A stretch of 64,000 nt of DNA from Heterodera schachtii (GCA_023374025.1 SIJG01000023.1:357197-421196); one strand, 5' to 3'; positions 43,146 through 55,380 are shown, counted from the first letter of the stretch. Notes: generated by a model not told the origin, from the sequence alone. Numbers and translations are program-made.

Positions 43146-46100
43146 ATGGGAAATTATTTTTCACATGCACTGTTTCGTCAATGGTGGCATTGTGCGATGG
43201 CGCGTGAGCTGTTGGACGAGCAGGACATTGAACTGCTCGAACTTGAGGACAGCGCCGGGGGCGAGGACCGATTGGAGGCACAAAGCGGGAGGCATGGCAC
43301 GGCAACGACACTTGGGCGGCAACAACTGAAGCTGCTGCTCCCCGTTGCTTCGTCTGTCGTCGTCGTTTGTGCCATTGCCACACAATGGCATTGGCTTTGC
43401 GCTTTTTCGGCTTATTTTGGTGATTTTTGCCTACCGTAATTCAACTCTTGGGTGTCGCATTCTCGGTCTCGCTCTTCCAGTCAATCTCTAGCTGGCTCTC
43501 TCTCTCTCCTCACTCTCCTTTCTCTCTCTATCTCTCTCTCTCACTCACTCACTCACTCACTCACTCATTTTCTCTCTCTTCCACATCTCTCATCTGATTA
43601 AATCAGTCTCGTGGGGTCAATTGTCTTTCTCGATTCTCGTGGCTCAGTCTCGACTCTCGTGGGGTTAATTAGTCTCGGTCTCGTGGTAATTATCAGTCTC
43701 GACTTTCATGGAATCAATTATGAGTCTCGACTTTCGTGGGGTCATTTTAGTGCCCATTTTCCTATTTAAAATTCACTCTCTCATCTCTCTTCCCCTCTCC
43801 CCATTTTCTCAGTGTTTCTGCTCCTCTCTGCTGCTCTCGCCCTCTTCCTTCTCTCTTCCGCCCTCCTCATTCTGTTGCTGCCTCGTCTCGCTTGTTGGCT
43901 TTGGGCCCGGCACGTGGACCACCGTTTTCGGCATTTTGTGCTCGGGTTGCGGCGACGCGAACTCGCACTGTTCGGGTGCTTTGTTCGAATTCAAAAAAAA
44001 ATAATGAAAAAATAAATTTATTTAATTTTACAATTAATAATAAAAATACATTTTTTATTTTATATACATAATTTTTTTATTGTTCAAAAAAAATTTATAA
44101 TTCTTTTTTGCTTTTAAAAAAATTTTTTTTTATACATAACTAAGAAAAAATTAAATTTAAATATTATTTTAAAAATTAAATTTAAATATTATTTTAAAAA
44201 TTAAATTTAAATATTATTTTAAAAATTAAATTTAAATATTATTTTAAAAATTAAATTTAAATGTTATTTTACATGGGTTTTAATTTAATTTTCCATTATA
44301 AAAAAAATTAAAATAATTTAATTTGGCAATTAATAATTTGATTTTATGTAATTCTTTTATTAAATAATATTTTATATTGTTTTGAAAAATAATTAATTCA
44401 ATATTTTTTGCTTTAAAAAAAAATAAAATCCACTTTTTGTTAAAAAATATTTTTTTTAATTATATCCAAATAAAAAATTTGTTCTATTTTCTTTATTAAT
44501 AATGATTATGATCATTTGTTCTTCATAAATTTAAATACTTTTTAATTAATAAATATTAATCCAAAAATAATTAAATTGTTATTTTTCATGGAATTAATTT
44601 TAATTTTTCCATTTTTTTTTGTCAGTCTTCGTCACTTCTCGTCCTCCTCCTCCCCTTCCTCTTCTTCCCCACACCGTTCTGCTGTTCTTCCGTTTCGGGC
44701 ACAGCGTGTCCAATGCCTTCGCCAATTGTGCCGTTTTGTGCGCGCATTTAACACGGCATCGGCTCGACTCGTTTTGACCAGGTCCAACCATTCCCTGATA
44801 AAAGAGGAGAACCTGTTGATTTTCCCAAAGTCTCGACACATTTGCCTACGTCGAGAAATTAAACCTTAGAAAATTTTCAAAAAAAAAAAAATCTGAATTT
44901 TTTATAAGAAAATTCCATGAAAAATTTTGAAAATTTTCCCGCGATTCGGGCGGCGCAATTTTGGGGTGGACTCTCCATTTGGTGATTGTCCAAGGCGCTT
45001 AACCGATGTGCCATCCCACCACTGTTAGCGGGGTGTGCTTCTTTGTTGTGCCATGCCACTTCCATCCCATTTGGCCATTACTCACTGCTTCCTCGAACTC
45101 AATAAACCCTATTGCTGTTCAAGACTCTCGGTCTCGACTCAAGAAAAGTTCTCGGGTTTTTTTGGTCGCGGTCTCGAGTCTCGGGAAATTTCGGTCTCGA
45201 ACAGTACAAATAAACCCCAAATGTCATTCTTTGATCAAATGTCTATTTAACAATTTTGGCACGTTTTCAGCAATGAACGGGACAGTTTGTTGTTCAATTT
45301 TGTGGGCGACGAAATGCGCACACTTTGCGACGCCGGCGAAACGGCGGACGAAGCGGTGACGGCGGTGGACGACGACGACAACGATTTGCACATAAACAGC
45401 CTGAAGGCATGTCGAAATCGGAAATGATCAGTAGGGGAAAAAATCGGAAATAAAATTCCGAAGCTTCAAAAATTCGCGAATTAGCACCGACCACAGCAAA
45501 TTTCGGGAAATTTAAACCCGTAGATTCAAGGACCCGTGGATTCAAGAAATGTCGGGAATTGGGAGTCCATGAATCCAGAAAATGTCGAGAATCGGCATAC
45601 TGAACGAAAACATGCCGGGAATTTAAATCCATGGGTCAAGAAAATGCCGGAAATTGGCATTTCGAATTAAAAAGTGTCGAGAATTGGAAGCCGTAGATTA
45701 GAAAAACGTCGGGAATCGGCATACCGAAATGTCGGGAACTTGAATTCATGGATTCAGAAATATGTCGGGAATTCATTTTTAGAGCTTGTGGCAATACCAT
45801 TTCCTCGTGCGCAGCGAGTTTATCCGTTGTGCACTGCTCGCGCTCTGCCGCGACCTCCGGCGCCGCGAGCATTTGGCGTTCTGTCGCCATTTGGCGCTTA
45901 TTTTAAACACCGTTCGTGCCACAACAGCAGCAGTGCCGTTGTGCGTCACCAAGGTGTACGGCAGAACGAGCAGCAGGACAAATGCCAACAATGTGTTGAA
46001 AAGCGGCGCCGATTTGGCCACCGCTTCCCGGGCCTCAATTTGCCGTGCTCAGTTGGAATGGGCACTGGAGAGGCGAGTCTCTTTTGGCACTTGGCATTGT

Positions 46101-48876
46101 ATTCGTCTTGTCGTGCCAATCTAAGTTTTTCGTTTTTCTAAGGCTTCAACCTTCGCCGGACGACGGCTGGGCCGACTCAGCGTGGCCGCCTCCGCCCGAC
46201 GTAGTCAAATGTGTGGAACAAGTGGCCGTCTCACTTCGGCACGCATTGGAAGGTGCCGCGGCATTCATCAGGGGCACACCATTTCCCATGGAAATCCAGA
46301 GCATTTAGGGGCGCCAATTTGAATTTGCGCTCGAGTTTTGGGTTTTTTGCCCGTTTCTTTAAGTTTTTTTTTCCGATGGTGCCGTCCTTCCGGTTTTGGA
46401 ATTTTCCGAATTTCATAAATAATTTTACCGAAAAAGAAAGTTTGGCACTTTTTTAATGGAAACACAAATTGCCGTCGTCGTCGTCGTCTAATGTCTCTCC
46501 ATTTATTGTAACAGAATGCCAACAAAAACAGTGCCCGCCGCAGCAATTGCCCGCCGGGGGCGGCGACGCTTCTTTTCACGGGCAAAATGCCGATGATGAA
46601 TTGGCACAATGCCAAGCGCAAAATTTCGGATCAATTGTGGACGATGAGGAGGATTATCAGGTAGTAGTGATTGGTGGTCGAGCATTTGGCGGCGCGAAAA
46701 TTAAATTTTCAAAATGGGAAAATTAAATTTTTGATTTTTAATTGGCTAATTAGAGAGTGATGTGGAGAAAATTAATGATGCGTGATAAATTAGGTAATTA
46801 ATTAATTACTTTTAGATTTTCGAGTTGGACACTGCCGCCGTTGAAAATGGTAACAACAACAACAGCAGAAAGACGGGGAAACGGAGAAGCAATGGCGAGG
46901 AACAGGAGGACGAAGTGTGTTTAAATAAAAATTTGTTTTTTAAATATTAATTTTACTAATTAATTAAATAATAATTAATAATTCGATGGAAAAAGAGCGG
47001 AAGAGAGAGAGGAGAGAGTGAGAACGAGTGAGAGTCAATGATGAGAGGGAGAGAGAGAGAAGTGGTCGTCGGCGTGCGACGACATGGCGACCACCTGCTG
47101 GTGCCTCCCCACTTTCTCGCTTCCCCTGTCTATGGCCCACACACTCTCTCCTACGTTTGCCTCTTACGGAAACACTCTCTCTCGTCCATCTTGTTTCTTT
47201 TCCTCCGTTTTCCCCATCCTATAATGCTATTTCCCCCCATTTTTTCTATATCTCTGCTCCCTAATGTTCAATTTTGGTCGACTAAAATGTACCCATATGT
47301 TTTCGATGCTGCCGGTTCCGTTTCCGGAACCCATGTTGCTGTTCCGGCATCGCTTCTCGGCCTTTTGGCTAAGATCAAAGTGTAGTATCTGTTCTTTACG
47401 GCTTAATCTCCGTAACGACCCCTACCGGGGTCAAAGAGATTAACCAATTTTTGGAAAAAGGTCGTAGCAGGGGGCTTGCCCCCTCTCGACCGCGCGTCGG
47501 CCCGGTATTGCACTTACCTCCGGGAGCGGCGCATCTCCCCCGCGGGGGAGATCAAACGAGGAAAAGCCTTAGAGAGAAAGCACTCAAAAAAGTGCCAAGG
47601 AATTTTTCAAAATCCCGCGCGAGGGAATTTTGCATGGCGAAAGTCATGGATAAAAAAAGCACAGAGTTTTGCCGTTTTGAAGTCAGCTTCGTAATAAGCG
47701 CCTAAAACTACCATGGAAAAGTGCCTTCCTTTGTCGGCATTTGACATTTTATGGGGAGGGGGCGGGGGAGTGGTCGGCATAATGGAAAAGTACCCAATTT
47801 TTCTTAATTGGTCAACGAATTTAAATGACTTGCAAATTTCCCTCACATTCATTTTAGGATATTTTTTAATTTATTTAAAAAAAATTAATCTATAAACCCA
47901 CAAAATCTACAACATTTTTATGTTAACAAATTTTCAAAATTTGTTTGAAAATAAAAAAAGTGATTAAAAGTGCAAAAATCACCGCCCCGCCTTCCCCGTC
48001 CTCGCAAAAAAATGTAGAGATTTTAACGGCTTTCAACCAAAATTAAAAATTTTATGAGAAGAAAAAACATTAAAATTAATAGTAAATAAATTAAATAATT
48101 ACAATTTTTACATTCACAGAGAAAGTTTTTGGGAATTTGAAAGAAAATTTCATTTCCTAAACTTCCAAGTTTCGATATTTCTTCTCTGTTTTTTTTTAAA
48201 ATTAAAGATAGATATTTTAATTTATTTATTCATTTGAAAAAATATTTAAAAAATTTTTCCGATTTTTTTCACGAAAATTTCCCGGTTATCTCCAGGATAT
48301 TCTGGCCCTAGCAATTCTCGGTCTCGGGATTTTCACTGTTTTTTGTAGCTATTCCCGATCCCGACGCTTCCAATCCCGACCATTATTGCTAATCGTAATA
48401 TTTAATTTATTAAATTAGCATAATTTAAAATCCAAATGATTTTAAAATAAATGTTTTAAATTTTATTCATTTTTTCGCAGTTTTTTGTCGCTGCCAATTC
48501 CGCCGCCGGCGTTGCGCTGACGCATGACGCGGTGCTGCGCGAGTTGGGCGCCGCGCTGACGTTGCGCAAGGAGCAGTGCCTGCGCCGTGAGCGCCGCGCG
48601 TTGGCACGCGCTCGCGGCCTCCCGGACGAGGCAGTGGTGCCCGCGGAGGAGTTGGACCGGACGCCATTCGCGGCGGCGGTTGCAGCAGCGGCGTGCCGTG
48701 ACGCGACGACCGTTGTGGCACCAACAGCAGCAGCGGTGTTGATGACGCCGCCCAACCAGGCTGCGTTGGTGCCCAGTGCCGAAGCGGTGGCGGCACAGCG
48801 GGCGGCAATTTTGGGCCTGCAGCAGCGCAACGAGATGGAGCAGTTCGGGGACGATGAGGAGGACGAGGAAGAATAA
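43146..48876 (+). CDS. Vezatin-like adherens-junction membrane protein
   Basis: Vezatin is a two-pass membrane protein that links myosin and cadherin complexes at cell junctions. Exons: 43146-43419, 43813-43975, 44626-about 44815 (3' end uncertain), 45271-45406, 45783-46072, 46143-46252, 46515-46660, 46816-46914, 48481-48876. Support: EQDIELLELEDSAGG matches vezatin EDVELIELLD; a hydrophobic block (LLLPVASSVVVVCAIATQW) is followed by a second (FLLLSAALALFLLSSALLIL) and a basic FRHFVLGLRRRELALFG, like vezatin's paired membrane segments. LKSLWQYHFLVRSEFIRCAL matches [32 protein letters not shown] and the end PSAEAVAAQRAAILGLQQ with EQFGDDEEDEEE match the vezatin C-terminus. Two introns appear to use GC donors. 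The last intron (46915-48480) contains a U2 snRNA gene. An extra small exon between 44.8 and 45.27 kb is possible. Confidence 0.72.
43488..43745 (+). repeat. CT/CACT microsatellite and degenerate TCTCG-TGG repeats in a vezatin intron
   Basis: CT and CACT runs (43488-43580) are followed by about five loose units of CAGTCTCGACTCTCGTGGGG plus TTAATTA up to 43745. Confidence 0.8.
44148..44272 (+). repeat. Five copies of a 25-bp AT-only unit in a vezatin intron
   Basis: ATTAAATTTAAATATTATTT plus TAAAA is repeated five times with a single change (ATGTTATTTT) in the last copy. Confidence 0.92.
45407..45782 (+). repeat. Degenerate minisatellite filling a vezatin intron
   Basis: Roughly ten units with core AAATGTCGGGAATTGG and a spacer like AATCCATGGATTCAG fill most of the intron, which begins with a GC donor. 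The core is the same motif seen in the F-box-like gene intron at 2.06-2.19 kb. Confidence 0.75.
47299..47348 (+). promoter_or_regulatory. U2 snRNA upstream element (PSE-like), plus-strand copy
   Basis: TTTTCGATGCTGCCGGTTCC and the rest up to the U2 start are conserved in the second U2 gene (reverse complement of 56285-56334), including TTCCGTTTCCGGAACCCAT. Conservation and distance (about -50 to -1) fit a proximal sequence element. Homology to the second gene also continues farther upstream (about 47050-47298). Confidence 0.6.
47349..47535 (+). ncRNA. U2 spliceosomal snRNA (in the last intron of the vezatin-like gene)
   Basis: The 5' end ATCGCTTCTCGGCCTTTTGG continues with CTAAGATCAAAGTGTAGTAT, which contains the GUAGUA branch-point recognition sequence. 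Downstream are an Sm-site-like AATTTTTGGA (about 47449), the GGGGGCTTGCCCCC hairpin, and the terminal GGCCCGGTATTGCACTTACC stem-loop. Length is about 187 nt, as expected. A CTCCCCCGCGGGGGAG hairpin follows immediately and may be part of 3'-end processing. The gene lies on the sense strand of the vezatin intron but has its own upstream element. Confidence 0.95.
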
Positions 48877-50361
48877 ATACACTATATCGCATAATATTTT
48901 TATAGCCGCGAAGAAAAAACAATTTTTGTTTATTGAAAAATTCGTTTTGTAAATTAATCCTAGACTTTTTTTTAAATCCCTTTGTCGAGGGGGGTGGAAC
49001 AAAATCTCGCCGCAGAAATTTCAAAAAAAAAAATTTCTAACCTAGAAATTCTTCAAGAAAAAAATATTAGAAAATTTTTTTATAAGAAAATTTAAAGAGA
49101 ATTTTTTTTTGAAAATTTTATGTATTACTGTTTTTCGAAAAATTAAAAAAAGCTCAACAAATAACTTATTTTTCCTAAAATGCTCACAAAAAATTTTCTA
49201 AGGTTTTTTTCTTTGAAAAAGTTTCTAAATTTGAAATTTCCGGCAAGCGAGGTTTTGGGCCTTATCTAGAGTCTCGAACCAAAAACTCAATCGAATATTT
49301 TGTTGTTGATTTTTTTTTTTTGCATTGAATTCAAGGGCCAGTGATTTTTTGTATAAGTCTGTTTAACTACAGTACTACTGAACAGAGGGGCAATCTGCTG
49401 TCGCTAGAAAAAGTTGAATACAGTAGTAGGTCGAGACTGCGTGATTTTTGGTAAAATCTCAGTTCTTGTTTTGCCTTGTTAGTCCCAGGGCAAAGGATTT
49501 TAAATTGTGGTAATCGTGAATTTTTGAAACACGGGAATTGCCAGGGCTAAAAAAGCCGAGACGAATCGGGAAATTTTCATGAAAAAAATAAAATCGTCTA
49601 TCTCTCATTAAAAAGCACAAAAAAAACAGAAAAGAAAAGAATTGCCGAAACTTGCAAGTTTAGGAAATGAAATTTTTTTTATTTCTAAGATTTTTTTCAG
49701 TATTTAAAAATTGAAAGTAATTTAATTTATTAATAACTTTAATGTGCTCTTCTCCTGAAATCTTTTACCGCACTTTGTTTTCAAAAAATCATTAGTGGAC
49801 GGGGGAAGCGGGGCGAAAGGGCGCCGCTGGGGAAAATTTTAAAAATTTAATTTAAATTTATGAACACATTTAACCGAAATGGTCAATGGGATGAGTTTGT
49901 GAAATTTTGATAATTTGGATTTTCTCTTCTCCTTAAATCCTTTAATTAAGGTGAGAGCCATTAAAATCACTACACATTTTATGCCGCATTATTTTTCCAA
50001 AAAGTTTTTTTGCCGCGACGGGGGGGGACGGCAATTTTTGCAAATTTTCACATAAAATATAAATTTTTGGTTTTTAGTCAAATTTTGAAATTTTTTAATA
50101 CAAAAATGGTAAATTATGGGGTTTATAGGCTAATTTTTAAAAAAAATAATTGAAATGATAGTAATTAAAATTTGTTCACAATTAAAGTAAAATTGTGTAA
50201 TTTTCCATTTCCCCATAAAAATGTCTTAATCCCAAAAGGAAAAGGCAGTTTTTTAGGGTAGTTTTAGGCGCTAATCAAGAATCTGGCACCAAAACTACAA
50301 AAATCCATGCTTTTATCTATGGTGGTCGATAATTTTATTGATTTAATTCTAATGTCCAGGT

Positions 50362-50438
50362 ACGACCTTTTTCAAAAAATTGGTTAATCTTTTTGACCCC
50401 GGTAGGGGTCGTTACGGAGATTAAGCCGTAAAACAGAT
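50362..50438 (-). pseudogene. Truncated U2 snRNA, copy 1
   Basis: On the minus strand this matches U2 from ATCTGTT through the Sm region to GGTCGTA, without the 5' third or the 3' stem-loops. At its 5' side it joins directly to retroelement 3' sequence (AATAAACTCTT). Confidence 0.9.
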
Positions 50439-50897
50439 AAGAGTTTATTTAAGAAAATGTTTGATGAAAAAAAATTAATAAATGAATTTGATGATCAAAG
50501 GAATTGGAATTCGTGAAGGATGGGCTCTCGAGTGCGATGTTGAAAATGATCGGACTCAGAGGGCACCTCTGCTTGACAGCTGTGCGAATGGTGATGTCGT
50601 CAGTGAGGCCGCCTGTGTGCCTGCCGTGTTTAGGTCGCGTTGTTGTTGTACAATAGTCTGATGGTGTTGCTGTTGTGTTGTCGAGACCGGACCATTTGAG
50701 TGATCGGAAGATCACTTCGTGCGGGATGGAGCCGAATGCATTTGTCTGGTCGCCACGCGATGGCACTTTCATTTCGCTCTCTGCGGGCATCCTGAAGAAT
50801 GCTCTGGAGCATGAAATTATGTTCCGAGCAACCGTCGACAGGCATAAAGTCCTTTTGGGACGAACTGACTCTGTTGAAGGCAACTGACCACATCGCC
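50439..50897 (-). mobile_element. 3' fragment of the non-LTR retroelement (duplicated copy)
   Basis: Minus-strand reading includes DQTNAFGSIPHEVIFRSLKW and TAVKQRCPLSPIIFN of a reverse transcriptase, then an untranslated tail ending AATAAACTCTT. It is cut at 50897 by the tandem-duplication junction. Confidence 0.85.
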
Positions 50898-52854
50898 TTC
50901 GTTTTGTAAATTAATCCTAGACTTTTTTTTAAATCCCTTTGTCGAGGGGGGTGGAACAAAATCTCGCCGCAGAAATTTCAAAAAAAAAAATTTCTAACCT
51001 AGAAATTCTTCAAGAAAAAAATATTAGAAATTTTTTTTATAAGAAAATTTAAAGAAATTTTTTTTTTGAAAATTTTATGTATTACTGTTTTTCGAAAAAT
51101 TAAAAAAAGCTCAACAAATAACTTATTTTTCCTAAAATGCTCACAAAAAATTTTCTAAGGTTTTTTTCTTTGAAAAAGTTTCTAAATTTGAAATTTCCGG
51201 CAAGCGAGGTTTTGGGCCTTATCTAGAGTCTCGAACCAAAAACTCAATCGAATATTTTGTTGTTGATTTTTTTTTTTTGCATTGAATTCAAGGGCCAGTG
51301 ATTTTTTGTATAAGTCTGTTTAACTACAGTACTACTGAACAGAGGGGCAATCTGCTGTCGCTAGAAAAAGTTGAATACAGTAGTAGGTCGAGACTGCGTG
51401 ATTTTTGGTAAAATCTCAGTTCTTGTTTTGCCTTGTTAGTCCCAGGGCAAAGGATTTTAAATTGTGGTAATCGTGAATTTTTGAAACACGGGAATTGCCA
51501 GGGCTAAAAAAGCCGAGACGAATCGGGAAATTTTCATGAAAAAAATAAAATCGTCTATCTCTCATTAAAAAGCACAAAAAAAACAGAAAAGAAAAGAATT
51601 GCCGAAACTTGCAAGTTTAGGAAATGAAATTTTTTTTATTTCTAAGATTTTTTTCAGTATTTAAAAATTGAAAGTAATTTAATTTATTAATAACTTTAAT
51701 GTGCTCTTCTCCTGAAATCTTTTACCGCACTTTGTTTTCAAAAAATCATTAGTGGACGGGGGAAGCGGGGCGAAAGGGCGCCGCTGGGGAAAATTTTAAA
51801 AATTTAATTTAAATTTATGAACACATTTAACCGAAATGGTCAATGGGATGAGTTTGTGAAATTTTGATAATTTGGATTTTCTCTTCTCCTTAAATCCTTT
51901 AATTAAGGTGAGAGCCATTAAAATCACTACACATTTTATGCCGCATTATTTTTCCAAAAAGTTTTTTTGCCGGGACGGGGGGGGACGGCAATTTTTGCAA
52001 ATTTTCACATAAAATATAACTTTTTGGTTTTTAGTCAAATTTTGAAATTTTTTAATACAAAAATGGTAAATTATGGGGTTTATAGGCTAATTTTTAAAAA
52101 AATAATTGAAATGATAGTAATTAAAATTTGTTCACAATTAAAGTAAAATTGTGTAATTTTCCATTTCCCCATAAAAATGTCTTAATCCCAAAAGGAAAAG
52201 GCAGTTTTTTAGGGTAGTTTTAGGCGCTAATCAAGAATCTGGCACCAAAACTACAAAAATCCATGCTTTTATCTATGGTGGTCGATAATTTTATTGATTA
52301 ATTCTAATGTCCAGCTACGACCTTTTTCAAAAAATTGGTTAATCTTTTTGACCCCGGTAGGGGTCGTTACAGAGATTAAGCCGAAAAACAGATAAGAGTT
52401 TATTTAAGAAAATGTTTGATGAAAAAAAATTAATAAATGAATTTGATGATCAAATGAATTGGAATTCGTGAAGGATGGGCTCTCGAGTGCGAGGTTGAAA
52501 ATGATCGGACTCAGAGGGCACCTCTGCTTGACACCTGTGCGAATGGTGATGTCGTCAGTGAGGCCGCCTGTGTGCCTGCCGTGTTTAGGTCGCGTTGTTG
52601 TTGTACAATAGTCTGATGGTGTTGCTGTTGTGTTGTCGAGACCGGACCATTTGAGTGATCGGAAGATCACTTCGTGCGGGATGGAGCCGAACGCATTTGT
52701 CTGGTCGCTACGCGATGGCACTTTCATTTCGCTCTCTGCGGGCATCCTGAAGAATGCTCTGGAGCATGAAATTATGTTCCGAGCAACCGTCGACAGGCAT
52801 AAAGTCCTTTTGGGACGAGCTGACTCTGTTGAAGGCAACTGACCACATCGCCAA
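50898..52854. repeat. Second unit of the 1,957-bp tandem duplication
   Basis: Near-identical to 48941-50897 with a handful of substitutions and homopolymer length changes. On its right the retroelement continues without a break. Confidence 0.93.
52318..52394 (-). pseudogene. Truncated U2 snRNA, copy 2
   Basis: Same piece of U2 as copy 1, with small differences (GTTACAGAG for GTTACGGAG, CCGAAAAACAG for CCGTAAAACAG). It lies directly 3' of the retroelement. Confidence 0.9.
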
Positions 52855-54340
52855 TCGGTTTGCCAAAACTGAAGAATACAATTTTCCGATGGTATTTGAA
52901 AGTGCAATTGGCCACCAATTTGTCACCTCCTCAAGTGCTCCCTTTTGTGGAATGAGCACTGTCGTTGAGCGGCGCCAGTCGTTGTAATGTGCTGTTGTTG
53001 TTTGACGGCATTGAAAATGGTAGTGAGCACGTGGCAGCCTGGGTCGAACTTTTTCCACTCCTATAGCGGATGTTGTCAGGTCCGGGTGCGGTGCTGCTAC
53101 ACCGCTTGAGCCGCTCTGACACTTCGTTTTTGTTCAAGTCAGCTGAGAATGGGCTGTTGCGGCGAGCGGTTCGGGAAATGCCACGGAGTTGGGCATTTGC
53201 TTGGCGACAGGCGGGTGGGGCCGAACACATTTGTGAAATGCTCATGAAGCACTTCAGTCGAGAGCTGGCACAGTGGTGATGCCTGCTCGGTGATCTCCCA
53301 ATATGCTCTCGCGCGTGAAGCGCGGTACAGCTTTTGAATACGTGCGGCTGCAACAGGATCAAATGGCGGACCATCATTGGCATTCATTTGGTTGCAACGT
53401 CTGCCATTTGATTCGGTGGCGTTCTTGGCCTTCGTTGTCGTTGAGCGGGACGTTGTGTGAACGACACTTGCGCCTGTTGTCGGACGGCGTTGGTGAACTC
53501 GTCCAACAGTTCGTCGAGGAGCTGCAAGGCGCTTGCCACCGCATTAAACCGCCCAACCCATTCGCGTTGTTGTGTGTTTTGTTGTCGTTGAGACCACCGG
53601 ACCAGTTTGGTTGTCGAGCGGTTCAGATTGAGCATTGACGATAAATGTGCTGCCGGTGTTTGGCTCTGGCCGGCGGTACGGCTGCGCTGGGCGAGGCAGT
53701 GCCTGCCGAATGCCGTTGTGTAACCAATGCAGGCGGGGTCGAATGATCAGACGGTACGTCCGATTCGCGCCGGCACTGCATGCGGTCTGTCCGTGCCCCC
53801 GTACCGCTGGGAGTGGTCCCGGACTGATCCGCATCAGCGGGTTGAGCCGGGGAAACGGGCTCCTGGAGGCGAGGAGCCCGCAGTCGGACCTGGCGAACAA
53901 CATTCGCGTGCTGTGGTGGTGCCATTCCTCTTGGATCGGCTGTGCGCCTTGGCATTGTGCCGACTTCTTCTGGTGGACATTGCATGCCCTCAATTGTGCA
54001 AAAATTTGTCGACAATTGCAGCGGAAGGCCTAATGCCATTTGTTCTGCGGTGTGAGGTCCTTCAAATGCTTTGACAGGCCGGCATGTGTGTTGAGTGATC
54101 GGCCAGCGTAAAACCGACATGGCAAAGGGAGGGCAATGGGAACTCCAAGGACGTATTGGTGGGCTACGTCCTCTTCGCCAAATTCGCCACTTTCATCGCC
54201 TTGCTCAGTACGATTTTTAGCACTGCCAACCGAAATGTCGATATTTGAGTCGGAATGGGAAGTGGAAGGGTCATGCATTGGAGGTGTTAACAAGTATTGA
54301 TTGTTTTCGTCAAGTGAGGAAAATAGGCAAATATTGAACC
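52395..54340 (-). mobile_element. Dead non-LTR retrotransposon (R2/NeSL-type), inserted in a U2 snRNA gene
   Basis: Read 5' to 3' on the minus strand: a region with a C2H2-like motif (CRFYAGRSLNTHAGLSKHLK, near 54050-54110); a Pro/Arg-rich linker; AARIQKLYRASRARAYWEIT and LSTEVLHEHFTNVFG; LNKNEVSERLKRCSSTAPGP; reverse transcriptase pieces WWPIALSNTIGKLYSSVLAN, SSQKDFMPVDGCSEHNFM, DQTNAFGSIPHEVIF and GVKQRCPLSPIIFN. Several frameshifts separate these pieces. The YADD catalytic box and everything after it, including the restriction-like endonuclease, are missing; a short tail with AATAAA follows. N-terminal zinc finger plus this RT signature fits the R2/NeSL/R4 group. Upstream is U2-promoter-like DNA; downstream is U2 body, same strand. 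Confidence 0.8.
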
Positions 54341-54600
54341 TGAACCATCGAAAACATATGAGTCACATTTTAGGCGACCGAAATTGCACTTTTGGGAGCA
54401 GAGATATAGATAGCAAAAAATGGAGAAAATATTATTTAAAGGACAGAAATTGGATGAGGAAAAGAAAAAGACGGACGAGAGAGAATGCTTCCGAAAGAGG
54501 AAAGCATAGGAAAGAGTGTGTGTCACAGACAGAGGAAGGGAGAAAGTGGGGCGGGGGGGGGAGAGGCAGTAGCAGCAGTGGTCGTAGTAAAAGAAGGTGG
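54341..54600 (-). promoter_or_regulatory. U2 upstream region left of the retroelement
   Basis: On the minus strand this matches the upstream flank of the intact U2 genes: GGGAGCAGAGATATA (plus-strand reading), CCATCGAAAAC, the GA-rich run and the GGCAGTAGCAGCAG block. The match stops near CCATCG (54345), about 45-50 bp before where U2 should begin, and retroelement sequence takes over. Confidence 0.8.
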
Positions 54601-55380
54601 TAATGGTTAAATGACCATAACCATGGTAAACCCGTAGCAAATGTGCAACCACGGGTTCATGGTCATTTAACATGGTCATTTGACCATGATGGTTGGTGGT
54701 TTGCGAACGCGCAACAAAAGCACATGGTTGGTGGTTATTTTGAACCATAACTTTGTTCATTATCAATCAAATTAAGCATTGTTGGTGTTGTTCAATAGCT
54801 CTGGGTGTTAATTATTAATTTGCAAAATTTCAAAAATTTTCGTTAAGTTTCAAAAAAGTTATGACAGAAAGAACTCAAAAACCTAGTCGAACGTTTTTTG
54901 CCCTAATTTTTTTTTGTGCATAATAAAAATTTTTGAAAATTGTCCAAAAATTCGTCCGACGATGTTTTGTCCTACTCCGGCCCCTACCCATGGTTGTACA
55001 CCTAACCACCAACTTTTAAAAATCTGCCAAAAATCAGTCAAGCATGATAAAAATATTAGATAAGCTTATAAAATAGAGAAAAGTCTCCCTCTATCGATAT
55101 GTATAAAGATTTTCAATTATTGTTAGTGTTAAATATTTTTAAAAGTTATATAAAAACAAATTCAACAATTCTTAAAATTTGAGTTATTTTCTAATTTTTA
55201 AATTAGGTAAGTAATTATATTGTAAACAATGTGTATTAATTAAATTTTTTTAATGAAATTATAAATGCCGAAACATCCTTAAATAGTAATAAAAAAAGAA
55301 ATTAAAAAATTAATGCATAAATACGGTCGGGAGGCGGAACTTTGGGAACAAATTAAGGATTGCCAAAAAATTTATACACG
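54601..55380. other. Intergenic; short repeats, AT-rich
   Basis: 54600-54760 holds repeated CCATGGT/ACCATGG and GGTTGGTGGT motifs (for example AATGACCATAACCATGG). The rest is AT-rich without gene or RNA signal. Confidence 0.5.

Larger units (their letters stand above)
48941..50897. repeat. First unit of a 1,957-bp tandem duplication
   Basis: Begins TTCGTTTTGTAAATTAATCC just after the vezatin stop and ends inside the retroelement at ACTGACCACATCGCC. The second unit, nearly identical, is 50898-52854. It contains a diverged inverted copy of the U2 3' flank, a truncated U2 piece and the 3' end of the retroelement. Confidence 0.93.
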
